A program made the translations under genes and the position numbers. Positions 16,499 to 25,533 of a DNA stretch of 64,000 bases are shown here, one piece after another (position 1 is the stretch's first letter; each line of letters opens with the position of its first letter). Below the pieces are notes generated by a model, which worked only from the letters and a program-made list of their open reading frames with translations, did not search any database and was not told the DNA's origin. Origin of the DNA: Arthrobacter sp. MAHUQ-56 (GTDB taxonomy: Bacteria > Actinomycetota > Actinomycetes > Actinomycetales > Micrococcaceae); NCBI RefSeq assembly GCF_019710585.1, contig NZ_JAIFZQ010000021.1:1-64000 (forward strand), written 5' to 3'.

Positions 16499-17089
16499 CT
16501 ACTCGTTGACGTCCTGGATTACTTCGTTCTGCCGCAGGAACCACGGCTTGAAGGGTGGATCGAAGCGGGCAAAACGGGGCGGCCCAACGGGGGTCAGGCC
16601 GGCAAGGGCAAGCGCCGCCTGCAGCCCCTCGTTGTGCCGCGCAAATCCTGCCGCCGATCCGCTGCCGGAGAAACGCACCGCCGCGGCAAGGGAGCCCGCC
16701 ACCGCCCGTACGGCGACCCTGGGGTCCGTGGGTACCGGGGCAGTTTCAGCCGTCACTCCCGCCGGCAGCACAAAGGCCACAACAAATTCGGCGGGCTCCC
16801 CGGTACCGGGCAGGGGACCGCTCTGGATCACGGGCGCAGTCATCGCCAGCTTCTGCGGCGCCCCCTGCTCCCCCGTGACGTGTTCCTGGATTACCGGGGC
16901 AGTCATGGCCAGCCTCTGCCGGCCCGCGTTGTTTCCGCTGATGTAGTTGAAGAGGTGGCGGAAGGCTGCATTGCCGGCACGGTCGAAGTCCGCCGTGACC
17001 ACAACCTCGGCCACGGCATACTCCGGATAGCGGCGCAGCTCGAAGTGCGGGTAGCGCCGGACCAGTTCAAAGGGCTGCTGCTCGGTCAT
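16499..17089 (-). CDS. SOUL-family heme-binding-like protein
   Basis: 196 aa. The SOUL/HBP pattern is clear: FELVRRYPHFELRRYPEYAVAEV, FRHLFNYISGNNAG and twice LAMTAPVIQ, then PRFARFDPPFKPWFLRQNEV at the end. Members bind heme or related tetrapyrroles in plants and animals; the bacterial role is unknown. No signal peptide is seen. It is transcribed away from the divergent marR gene. The site at 16433 lies downstream of it and is unlikely to control it. Confidence 0.85.
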   Translation of the reverse strand: MTEQQPFELVRRYPHFELRRYPEYAVAEVVVTADFDRAGNAAFRHLFNYISGNNAGRQRLAMTAPVIQEHVTGEQGAPQKLAMTAPVIQSGPLPGTGEPAEFVVAFVLPAGVTAETAPVPTDPRVAVRAVAGSLAAAVRFSGSGSAAGFARHNEGLQAALALAGLTPVGPPRFARFDPPFKPWFLRQNEVIQDVNE

Positions 17090-17235
17090 GGTGCTTCAGA
17101 GCCTACGCCCGTCCACCGGGAGCAGCCAGAGCGAAGACCCCTCAAGGATCCCCCTATCTGCGCCCAGACCAAGGAGGTATGGCAGGAAGCACACCCGCAA
17201 CCCGTTGCCCCGGGCAAGCAATGGGGGCATACTGA

Positions 17236-17261
17236 TTAGCAGGACTAATTAGCAGTGCTAA
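17236..17261. promoter_or_regulatory. tandem MarR-type operators
   Basis: Two abutting 13-mers: TTAGCAGGACTAA (17236-17248) and TTAGCAGTGCTAA (17249-17261). The second is a perfect palindrome around its central base and the first shares 11 of 13 positions. They lie 49-74 bases before the marR start, in the divergent promoter region with the SOUL gene. Confidence 0.65.
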
Positions 17262-17309
17262 CTATCAGCAGCCTGATCGTCACCGCCACCAGGAGGCGCA
17301 CCCGACCCC

Positions 17310-17771
17310 ATGACATCCACTCAGCCGAAAGCTCTGAAAACCGTAGACCCCGCCGCACCGGACACCCTCGCCATCGACCTCCGCACCGCCGTCATGCGCA
17401 CCTCGCGCAGGCTCCGCGTCGAAGCCACCGGCGACGTGATCACCCCCGGGCAGTACACCGTATTGGCCCAGCTGAACGAGTCTGGCTCCCGCACCCTCCG
17501 CGAACTCGCCGATCGCGAGCACGTCCAGGCCCCGTCCATGACCAGGATCGTCAACGCCCTCGCCGACCAGGGCTTCGTCGGCCGGTCCGCGCATCCAGAA
17601 GATGGCCGCCAGGTCCGGATCGACATCACCGACGCCGGCCGCACCGTCCTCGAAGAAGCCCGGAGCCAGCGCACCGCTTGGCTCGCCCAGCGCGTGGCCG
17701 GGCTCAGCGGGGAAGAGCGGCTGATCCTCAGCCAGGCCGCCCGCATCATGCAGGAAATGAGCGGCAAATGA
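17310..17771 (+). CDS. MarR-family transcriptional regulator
   Basis: 153 aa. The winged helix spans about residues 45-110: ITPGQYTVLAQL, TLRELADREHVQAPSMTRIV as the recognition part, and DGRQVRIDITDAGR as the wing. The gene overlaps the MFS transporter gene by ATGA, and tandem TTAGCA/TGCTAA palindromes lie upstream. The arrangement suggests ligand-relieved repression of an efflux pump operon including itself. Confidence 0.88.
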   Translation: MTSTQPKALKTVDPAAPDTLAIDLRTAVMRTSRRLRVEATGDVITPGQYTVLAQLNESGSRTLRELADREHVQAPSMTRIVNALADQGFVGRSAHPEDGRQVRIDITDAGRTVLEEARSQRTAWLAQRVAGLSGEERLILSQAARIMQEMSGK

Positions 17772-19024
17772 GCGCGATGTTCCGGGCGCTGGAGAACCCC
17801 AACTACCGCATCTGGGCCAGCGGCGCCATCGTCTCCAACATCGGAACCTGGATGCAGCGGGTGGCCCAGGACTGGCTGGTGCTGACAGTCCTCACCGACC
17901 ACTCGGGTGCCGCCGTGGGCATCACTACCGGCCTGCAGTTCCTGCCCATGCTGCTCTTCGGCCCCTACGGCGGGGTACTGGCGGACCGCTACCGCAAGAG
18001 CATCATCCTGCGCTGGACCCAGCTGGCCATGGGCCTGACCGGCCTGGCCATGGGGCTCCTGGTGGTTACCGGGACCGCCCAGCTGTGGCATGCCTACCTC
18101 GCAGCCTTCTGCCTGGGCGTGGCGAGCGCCGTGGACGCTCCGGCCCGGCAGGCCTTCGTGTCCGAACTGGTGGGCCAGGACAACATCGCCAATGCCGTTG
18201 CCCTGAATTCCGCGTCGTTCAATACGGCACGCCTCACCGGCCCCGCCATCGCCGGCGTACTCATCGCCTGGGTGGGAACCGGCCCGGTGTTCCTGCTGAA
18301 TGCGGCCAGCTTTGCCGGCGTCCTGGTCTCGCTGTTCAGGATCCGCAGGTCCGAGCTCGCCCCGCCGGCCCGGCCCGCCCGCAGCAAGCACCAGGTGGCT
18401 GAGGGCATCGGCTACATCCGGCGCCGGCCGGACCTCATGCTCATCATGGTGCTGGTGGGGGCACTGGGCGCCTTCGGAATGAACTTCCCGGTCACGAACT
18501 CCCTGATGGCCACCACCGAGTTCCACATGGGCCCCAGCGAATTCGGCCTCCTCGGCTCCATCATGGCCGTTGGCACGCTGGGCGGCGCACTGCTCGCGGC
18601 GCGGCGGTCCGGGCCCCGGCTGCGGTACCTGCTCGGCGGGGCACTGGGGCTGGGCATCTTCACGCTGGTAGCCAGCGTGGCGCCGTCGTTCTGGCTCTAC
18701 GCCGCCCTGCTGGTTCCCGTAGGCCTGGCGTCCATCACGTTCCTGAACAACTGCAACACCAGCATCCAGCTCTCGGTGGAGCCGCACTTCCGGGGCCGCG
18801 TGCTGGCCCTGTACTTTGCCGTTCTTCAGGGCGGGACGGCGGTGGGGGCGCCCCTGATGGGGTGGATCGGCAGCGAATTCGGCGCGCGCTGGGCCGTGGC
18901 TGCGGGCGGCATCGTGGTGCTGGTGGCGGGGCTGGCCGCGGTGATTGCGGTGACGCGGCGGAACCGCCTCAGCTTCCGGGACGCCGTCCGGCTGGCGCTG
19001 GGCCGGCGCGAACCCGCCGTCTAG
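17768..19024 (+). CDS. MFS efflux transporter
   Basis: 418 aa when started at the ATG that overlaps the marR stop. MFRALENPNYRIWASGAIVSNIG followed by WMQRVAQDWLVL is typical of the 12-TM enterobactin-exporter-like (EntS/MFS_3) group. GGVLADRYRKSIIL gives the loop 2-3 MFS motif. It ends in a short basic tail (RRNRLSFRDAV). Coupling to MarR suggests drug or aromatic-compound export; the substrate is unknown. Confidence 0.88.
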   Translation: MSAMFRALENPNYRIWASGAIVSNIGTWMQRVAQDWLVLTVLTDHSGAAVGITTGLQFLPMLLFGPYGGVLADRYRKSIILRWTQLAMGLTGLAMGLLVVTGTAQLWHAYLAAFCLGVASAVDAPARQAFVSELVGQDNIANAVALNSASFNTARLTGPAIAGVLIAWVGTGPVFLLNAASFAGVLVSLFRIRRSELAPPARPARSKHQVAEGIGYIRRRPDLMLIMVLVGALGAFGMNFPVTNSLMATTEFHMGPSEFGLLGSIMAVGTLGGALLAARRSGPRLRYLLGGALGLGIFTLVASVAPSFWLYAALLVPVGLASITFLNNCNTSIQLSVEPHFRGRVLALYFAVLQGGTAVGAPLMGWIGSEFGARWAVAAGGIVVLVAGLAAVIAVTRRNRLSFRDAVRLALGRREPAV

Positions 19025-19037
19025 GCATCAGGTGGGG

Positions 19038-19382
19038 TCAGTCCTTGCGGACGATGTCCACCGAGATTTCCACTGCCGGAACCGTGCCCCGGTTCTCAAG
19101 CCAGTGCAGGGTGTTCCGGTCTTCGGGCCAGCCCACTCCCGGGCCGTATTCGGTGGCGACGCCGTCCCGGTGGTCGGTGATGGTTCCCCGCAGGATATAG
19201 ACGGTCCCGGGGCGGTCCTGATGGTCATGCAGCGGACCGAAGACACCGCCGGGCTCAATGGTCACCATCCGCATCCGCAGCTGGCGTCCCTCCATCCCCT
19301 CAATCTCGCCCGCCAGGTCCACGGTTGCCAGCAGTTCAACCCTGACGCCTTTCGAGGCCGGCACCACTTCATCGCCATCCAC
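19038..19382 (-). CDS. small cupin-domain protein
   Basis: 114 aa starting at GTG with GGAAGGGG upstream. A single cupin with FGPLHDHQDRPGTVYILRG and a later LHWLENRG, so a likely metal-binding His/Glu set. The pattern resembles stress- or quercetinase-like small cupins with unknown substrates. It converges on the MFS gene with a 13-base gap. Confidence 0.75.
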   Translation of the reverse strand: MDGDEVVPASKGVRVELLATVDLAGEIEGMEGRQLRMRMVTIEPGGVFGPLHDHQDRPGTVYILRGTITDHRDGVATEYGPGVGWPEDRNTLHWLENRGTVPAVEISVDIVRKD

Positions 19383-19519
19383 TGCGGTCCCCTTCCTGCG
19401 GCCCGTACGACGGCGGCGCCGGCCCGCCGCTGCGGCGCACCCGCGCAAGGGGTGCTTCGGGCGGCAAGTGCCGGCGTCGTTGTCCTATGTGCTGAGCCTG
19501 CTGCTGCAGGCCCTGGCCG

Positions 19520-19906
19520 TCAAGACGGGATCGAGGAAATGTTGAGGATGTTGCCTTCGGTGTCAAGGAACCAGGCACCCTTGCCCATGCCTTCCATGGT
19601 GGCGATGCCGTTCTCGGTCTTCAGGCCGGGCATGTCGTATTCTTCGAAGACCACGCCCCGGGCGCGCAGCTCTGCCACTTCTTTTTCGACGTCCTCGACG
19701 GCCCAGCCCATCTGCGTGTTCTTGGCAGAACCGGCGTTATCGGTCCTGTAGAGCAGGAACCCGGTTCCGTTGCCGCACCTGTAGATGAGGTTGTCATTTT
19801 CGACCGTCTGGGTGGGTTCCAGGCCGAGCTTGTCACGGTAGAACTCCCTGGCCCGGTCGATGTCCTTGGCTGGCAGTACAGCCATGACTTGCTTATCTGT
19901 GAGCAT
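19520..19906 (-). CDS. VOC-superfamily protein
   Basis: 128 aa; the ATG is placed after AAGGAGAATTGTC. VMAVLPAKDIDRAREFYRDK and the C-terminal AWFLDTEGNILNI mark a glyoxalase/bleomycin-resistance-type fold with two beta-alpha-beta-beta-beta halves. Function unknown. The 537-base gene-free stretch on its 5' side (19907-20443) belongs to this promoter and to the leader of the secreted-protein gene. Confidence 0.75.
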   Translation of the reverse strand: MLTDKQVMAVLPAKDIDRAREFYRDKLGLEPTQTVENDNLIYRCGNGTGFLLYRTDNAGSAKNTQMGWAVEDVEKEVAELRARGVVFEEYDMPGLKTENGIATMEGMGKGAWFLDTEGNILNISSIPS

Positions 19907-20308
19907 GACAATTCTCCTTGCCACATTTGTGATGGCGTTGCTCTCCCCCGGAGGCGGTCCGGCCGTCCCGCGCCGGGCCACGTGGCCGCCCGTGCGCCGA
20001 CTGCCGGGGCGGCCACCTGGGACCCTTTTCCGCTGCGCCAGCCATCAGCAGCGCGGAATCCCCGAAGCCTATGAGGCCATTATGGAACCGTTTCTACCGG
20101 GGGGAAATAGGGGTTTTAAGTGGCTCCGGAAGGGCTATTTCCGCGCTGCGGCAATCGCCCGGGGCAGGGCCACGCCGGCAGCGTTCCGATGCGGCCGGGG
20201 CGCGTCGAACAAGTTGACCTGTCAGATCGTCTACGCCGTGCACTCGAGTTGGGGGGGTGGGGGTCCCTAATACCCGCCGGTAGCGGTTTCTCCGTTTGGG
20301 CCCGGATT

Positions 20309-20443
20309 TATAATTCAGGCGTGGGGCGCCGTGATGACGCGGCGTGAACCTTAGCGCACGGGCCTGGCTGGGGAACCCAGTCTCAATCCGCCGCAGCGAT
20401 CAGGCGGTATAGCTAAACCTCGTGTCCTTTCCAGGAGACAACA
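20309..20443 (+). promoter_or_regulatory. promoter and ~120-nt structured leader of the secreted-protein gene
   Basis: A consensus -10 TATAAT stands at 20309-20314 with only a poor -35 (near 20286). The leader to the ATG at 20444 would be about 123 nt and contains the hairpin CTGG-CTGGGGAAC-CCAG (about 20364-20382) followed by AATCCGCCGCAGC and GGCGGTAT. The GGGGAACC element recalls the ydaO/c-di-AMP riboswitch, but the usual GGGGTGAATC block is missing. The rest of 19907-20308 shows nothing I can name. Confidence 0.35.
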
Positions 20444-20959
20444 ATGTTAAAGCGCATTCTCGTTATTCTCGCTGCCGTTTTCACGGCGTTCTTCCTCATG
20501 GGAGGCCCCGCCCAAGCCGCACCTGACGGCTCTGGCGGCAACCCGCACTTCATCAAGAACGCCACAAGTGCGAGCCTTTCAGGGTCGAACCTCGTCGTTC
20601 AATTCAAGGAAACGGGCCTGCAATCAGGGGCTACCGAGTACGTCACTGCGTCAGCTGACTTCAGTGGCACCTACCAGTGCCTCACCAAGTCCGGGCACAA
20701 CCCGTCTGACATCAAGAAGACGGTCACGGATGTCCCCGTGTACGCGTCCGGGTATTTCACGGCCGACAAGAACGGCAACATCGTCGGTTCGCTGACGTTG
20801 ACTCCCCAGGATCCTGCCGCCGCTCTGGATTGCCCCTCAGGCCAGACGGCAACCCTCACCGCATGGTCTTACACCGACGTTGTCGTCACTGATAACACCA
20901 GCGGCGCGACCCTGGCCATCCCGGGCACCTACAGCGGTGGAACCCGCGTAGTCCGCTAA
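20444..20959 (+). CDS. small secreted protein of unknown function
   Basis: 171 aa; ATG after AGGAGACAAC. The signal peptide MLKRILVILAAVFTAFFLMG ends with AQA at residue 25, and the mature protein of about 146 aa is rich in Thr/Ser/Gly with beta-strand character. Two Cys (in TYQCLTK and LDCPSG) may form a disulfide. I do not recognise the family. It has its own promoter, a long leader and a strong terminator, so it is a single-gene unit. Confidence 0.8.
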   Translation: MLKRILVILAAVFTAFFLMGGPAQAAPDGSGGNPHFIKNATSASLSGSNLVVQFKETGLQSGATEYVTASADFSGTYQCLTKSGHNPSDIKKTVTDVPVYASGYFTADKNGNIVGSLTLTPQDPAAALDCPSGQTATLTAWSYTDVVVTDNTSGATLAIPGTYSGGTRVVR

Positions 20960-20980
20960 AGGCAACAGGAAGGTTATACG

Positions 20981-21012
20981 AAAAGGCCCGGCCCTTACCC
21001 GCCGGGCCTTTT
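20981..21012. terminator. bidirectional rho-independent terminator
   Basis: AAAAGGCCCGGC (20981-20992) and GCCGGGCCTTTT (21001-21012) form a perfect 12-bp stem with an 8-base loop and T runs on either strand, 22 bases after the secreted-protein stop. Confidence 0.85.
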
Positions 21013-21246
21013 CGCTGCACGATTCAGGCAAAGTCCTCCTCCCGCACAGATACGTCCGCGTGATCAGTAGTCTTCGTGGTCACGCTGCTGGAGGTCTCAT
21101 ATACGAACAGCTTTTCAAGACACTGCCTCCTTCCTGTCAAAGCCGAACCGGAGCACGTCAGGACGGGCATCTCGTTGTCTTGGAAAGTTGTCTCGCCGTG
21201 TTTTGTCTTGTGCGGGTGCCGGAAGGGGTTTCTGAGGCAGAATGAG

Positions 21247-21405
21247 CCGGTGAGGCACCCCGGATACATGCGGGTAAGCACCGCGGGCCAAGACGCCTAA
21301 CTGCAGCTTGATGCACTCGTGGGCGCCGGGGTCCAAAAGCGTGATGTCTTCGCCGATGTCACGTCCGGAAGCAGGACTGCAGTCGAGCGGCCAGGGATGA
21401 ATCGC
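21247..21405 (+). pseudogene. serine recombinase (resolvase/invertase) N-terminal remnant
   Basis: The frame reads HPGYMRVSTAGQDA, stop, LQLDALVGAGVQKRDVFADV, then TSGSRTAVERPGM. This is the N-terminal catalytic domain of Hin/resolvase-type recombinases, including the catalytic Ser of YMRVST. A TAA at 21298-21300 stands where relatives have Gln, and similarity fades after about 21405. The rest of the enzyme and its DNA-binding domain are missing. The stretch 21013-21613 holds no other gene that I can support. It is probably a relic of a transposon or integrated element. Confidence 0.7.
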
Positions 21406-21613
21406 CCAAAGTACGCCGGACTCCACGCCCATGTTCCTGACGGTGTCCACGGGTGACTCGAATGTATTTTCCATGACGTCAGCCTGCTTTTGAGCTGTCC
21501 GCCGAGCCATGCGTTAATTGCAGATTCTCCGTGTCATTCAGGATAGGTACTGGGATCATGCGTGGACGCCTGCAACGCAACCTGATTCGACGGCTGGTAC
21601 TGCCCCCGGGGTC

Positions 21614-21958
21614 TTACTTGCGGATCTCCGCCAACCGCAGCCTGACGATGTCCCCGACCACGTCCTCCGGCACCGGGTGGTCCGCGGTGAAGCGGATGGT
21701 TCCCTTGGACAGCGAGTAGCCGTCCAGCCTCGGGGCCACCGCCTCCACCACGGCGGCAGAGAAGGGGAAGATGGAGAGGTGCCTGGCCGCGGCCACGGCG
21801 GCCAGCAGGGGCTTGCCATCCACCTTCAGCGCGGGCATGCCGTAGCTCATGCCCTCGGTGGCCTCCGGCGCCAGGGCTCGGGCGATCTCCACGACGCGCA
21901 GCAGGCAGCCGCGGTCCGGTTCCGCAACGGCGGCGATGGCCTCATCCACCAGGCCCAC
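21614..21958 (-). CDS. DUF1801 family protein
   Basis: 114 aa starting at GTG. APEATEGMSYGMPALKVDGK and the closing VPEDVVGDIVRLRLAEIRK fit the DUF1801 (YdhG-like) family, small cytoplasmic proteins without an assigned function. It follows the SRPBCC gene by 7 bases on the same strand and is probably co-transcribed. Confidence 0.7.
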   Translation of the reverse strand: MGLVDEAIAAVAEPDRGCLLRVVEIARALAPEATEGMSYGMPALKVDGKPLLAAVAAARHLSIFPFSAAVVEAVAPRLDGYSLSKGTIRFTADHPVPEDVVGDIVRLRLAEIRK

Positions 21959-21965
21959 GGAACGA

Positions 21966-22433
21966 TCAGCCCGTCTTCGCCGCCACGGCGGCGGACAGCG
22001 AGGCGAGTCCCCGTTCGAAATCGGTGCCCACCATCTTGTCCATGTTCATGAACAGGGCGAACACCCTGCCCAGGCCCTTGTTCTCGCCGGTCATCACCCA
22101 GGTGACCTCAGTTCCGCCGGGGACGGGTGCGAACGTAAAGGTTGTGGGGTTCAGCGCCTTGAAGGGCCTGGTGAACTGCAGCCGGATCCGGATGGTGCTG
22201 GGCGGCAGCGACTCCACGATCTCCATGGTTCCGCTGCCTGCCCTGCGGTTGCCGCTCCATTCGTACCCGGCCCCGGTGCCCGCGTCCGGGCCGAAGTAGC
22301 GCCGGCTCATGCCGGGATCCACCACCTCCCACGGGGACCACTTGGTCCACTCGTGGAAGTCGTTGACCAGCGGAAAGATATCTTCGGCGGCGGCAGGGAT
22401 GACGGCACTGCGGCGGACCTCAAAGGTGGACAT
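21966..22433 (-). CDS. SRPBCC-superfamily protein (polyketide cyclase/dehydrase-like)
   Basis: 155 aa with the START-like helix-grip pattern: FEVRRSAVIPAAAEDIFPLV, then NDFHEWTKWSPWE, EWSGNRRAGSGTMEIVES, and a long C-terminal helix FMNMDKMVGTDFERGLASL. These proteins bind hydrophobic ligands in a cavity; ligand and role are unknown. It is encoded just upstream of the DUF1801 gene on the same strand. Confidence 0.8.
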   Translation of the reverse strand: MSTFEVRRSAVIPAAAEDIFPLVNDFHEWTKWSPWEVVDPGMSRRYFGPDAGTGAGYEWSGNRRAGSGTMEIVESLPPSTIRIRLQFTRPFKALNPTTFTFAPVPGGTEVTWVMTGENKGLGRVFALFMNMDKMVGTDFERGLASLSAAVAAKTG

Positions 22434-22484
22434 GGCCCAAGCATAGGAGCCCGGGCGCGCCCTGGGTAGCGCGGCGCGGAAGCA

Positions 22485-23402
22485 CTACGGCAGCACTACG
22501 TTCACCGGGTCCTTGCCATCCAGCAGCAATCCGATCTGCTTCCGCACGAGCCGGACCATCCGTGGGAACATCGCCGAACTCGCCCCGCCCACGTGCGGGG
22601 TGATGAGCACGCCCGGCGTCGTCCACAGCGGATGGTCCGCGGGCAGGGGCTCGGGGTCGGTCACGTCCAGTGCCGCGCGAAGGCGGCCGCTTGAAGCCTC
22701 GGCCAGCAACGCGTCCGTGTCCGCCACCGGCCCCCGGGCCACGTTGACCAGCAGGGCACCGTCCGGCATGGCGGCGAGGAACTTCGCGTCCACGAGCCGC
22801 TCCGTGGCCTCACTCAGCGGGACGCTGACCACCACGATCTCGTGCAGCGGCAACTGCTCGTACAGTTCATCGATGCCGTGGATGGTCCCCCGGTCATCCT
22901 CCCGTGAGCGGCTGGCCATCCGGGTGACCTCCGTTTCGAAGGGCAGGAGCCTGGCCTCGATCGCCTTGCCCACTCCCCCGTAGCCCACCAGCAGCACGCG
23001 CCGGTCCGCGAGGCTGGGCCGCTGAGTGTTGTCCCAGGTCCCGCCGTCCTGGTTCCGGACGAAGTCCAGAAGCCCGCGCTGGGAGGCGATCATCATGCCC
23101 ACGGCAAGCTCCGCCGTCGATGTCTCGTGGACACCCGCCGCGTTCGCGAAGGTGACGCCCGCGGGCAGGACGGAAGCGACGCCGTCGTACCCGATGGACT
23201 GGCTCTGCACCAGGCCGACGTCGACGCCCTCCAGCGCGGCGAGCGCCGTGGGCTTACCCATGTAGCCGGGCACGAGGAGGTCCACGCGGCCTTCCGGTGC
23301 AGGGCCGGACAGGTCCCAGAGGACGAACTCGACGCCGTCCATCGGCTCGAGCGCGTCGATGAGCTTTTGGTCGGGCAGGCACACCCGCAGCGGCGCCGTC
23401 AC
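22485..23402 (-). CDS. D-isomer-specific 2-hydroxyacid dehydrogenase
   Basis: 305 aa starting at GTG 23402, which overlaps the deoR stop (GTGA). The NAD fold has VLLVGYGGVGKAIEARLLPF. Catalytic residues are the Arg of NVARGPVADTDAL, the Glu of DPEPLPADHPLW and the His of ITPHVGGAS. The family interconverts 2-oxo and 2-hydroxy acids with NAD(P)H. Coupling to the regulator of the sulfoquinovose locus suggests a role in that pathway, for instance sulfolactate/sulfopyruvate conversion, but known sulfolactate dehydrogenases belong to other families, so this is only a hypothesis. A general glyoxylate/hydroxypyruvate reductase is the alternative. Confidence 0.85.
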   Translation of the reverse strand: MTAPLRVCLPDQKLIDALEPMDGVEFVLWDLSGPAPEGRVDLLVPGYMGKPTALAALEGVDVGLVQSQSIGYDGVASVLPAGVTFANAAGVHETSTAELAVGMMIASQRGLLDFVRNQDGGTWDNTQRPSLADRRVLLVGYGGVGKAIEARLLPFETEVTRMASRSREDDRGTIHGIDELYEQLPLHEIVVVSVPLSEATERLVDAKFLAAMPDGALLVNVARGPVADTDALLAEASSGRLRAALDVTDPEPLPADHPLWTTPGVLITPHVGGASSAMFPRMVRLVRKQIGLLLDGKDPVNVVLP

Positions 23403-24181
23403 GCGGCAACCACGAGCTTGACGTTGGCGGCGCTGAGCGCCTTCTCGATTTCCCTGGGCGGCGGCGTATCCGTTACCAGGACATCCGCCGCATCAAAGGC
23501 CGCGAGCCGCGCCAGCGCGTACCGCAGCATCTTCTGGTGGGTTGCCACCACCACCACCTGCTCAGCCGAATTCATAAGGGCGATCTTAGTGGCGCGTTCC
23601 ACGTCCCGCTCAATGTAGAACGCTTCATCGTGGATGCCGGACACCCCAATGAACGCCGTCCTGGCCCGCAGTCCCGCAGCGGCGCTGACAGTCATGGGCC
23701 CGTTGAACGCCTGGCTGTCCAGCAGGAGTTCCCCGCCAAGGCAGATGGTGCGCGCCGCGGTCAGTTGCAGGCAGCGCTGGATGGCGGGAGCGGAGTGCGT
23801 AATGATGGTGCCCGTGAACGACGTGGGCAGCTGCTGCGCGATCTGGTACGTGGTGGTGCCGGCGTCCAGGATGATCGCGTCCCGCTCCCCGACCATCGCC
23901 ACGCACGCCCGTGCCACCCGCAGCTTGGCGTCGGAATCCTCCCGCACCCGCGCCGCGAAGTCGGCATTCTGCCCGTGCCCGTCGACCGCGCTGACGCCGC
24001 CGTGGACCACCCGGGCAAGGCCCAGCTTGGACAGCACGCGGGTGTCGCGGCGGACGGTCATGTCCGAAACTGCAAACGTCTCCGCCAGGTCGGTCGTGGA
24101 AATGAACCCGCGCCTGCCCAACTCGTCCAGGATGGTGCGCTGGCGGGGCGTCAGCGCACCCTCTTTCCGTGCGGTGCTCAT
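23399..24181 (-). CDS. DeoR-family repressor of the sulfoquinovose locus
   Basis: 260 aa; the start is placed at ATG behind GAAGGGGAT. The N-terminal winged helix reads LTPRQRTILDELGRRGFIST, then DLAETFAVSDMTVRRD. The DeoR effector domain follows with DAGTTTYQIAQQL, the isomerase-like sugar-phosphate pocket. E. coli controls its sulfoquinovose genes with a DeoR-type regulator (YihW/CsqR). Matching palindromes in the divergent promoter at 25.47 kb and just upstream of this gene support the same role here, with sulfofructose or a phosphate of it as possible inducer (inference). Confidence 0.85.
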   Translation of the reverse strand: MSTARKEGALTPRQRTILDELGRRGFISTTDLAETFAVSDMTVRRDTRVLSKLGLARVVHGGVSAVDGHGQNADFAARVREDSDAKLRVARACVAMVGERDAIILDAGTTTYQIAQQLPTSFTGTIITHSAPAIQRCLQLTAARTICLGGELLLDSQAFNGPMTVSAAAGLRARTAFIGVSGIHDEAFYIERDVERATKIALMNSAEQVVVVATHQKMLRYALARLAAFDAADVLVTDTPPPREIEKALSAANVKLVVAA

Positions 24182-24226
24182 ATCCCCTTCTTTCCTCCCC
24201 AATATGCCGGGCCGGAGCCTGGCGGA

Positions 24227-24244
24227 GTGTTGCAATTCCAACAC
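24227..24244. promoter_or_regulatory. DeoR operator upstream of deoR
   Basis: GTGTTGCAATTCCAACAC has perfect 6-bp arms GTGTTG/CAACAC around a 6-bp AT-rich centre. It lies 46 bases before the deoR start and matches the site at 25466, implying autoregulation. Confidence 0.65.
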
Positions 24245-24252
24245 CAATCTAC

Positions 24253-25500
<1,248 letters not shown>

Positions 25501-25533
25501 TCAGTACCAGCCGCAACTACAACGAGGTGGAAC

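Noticed and set aside
17255..17767. N-terminal extension of the MFS protein
   Set aside because: It lies inside marR in another frame; the ATG overlapping the marR stop gives a normal first transmembrane segment.
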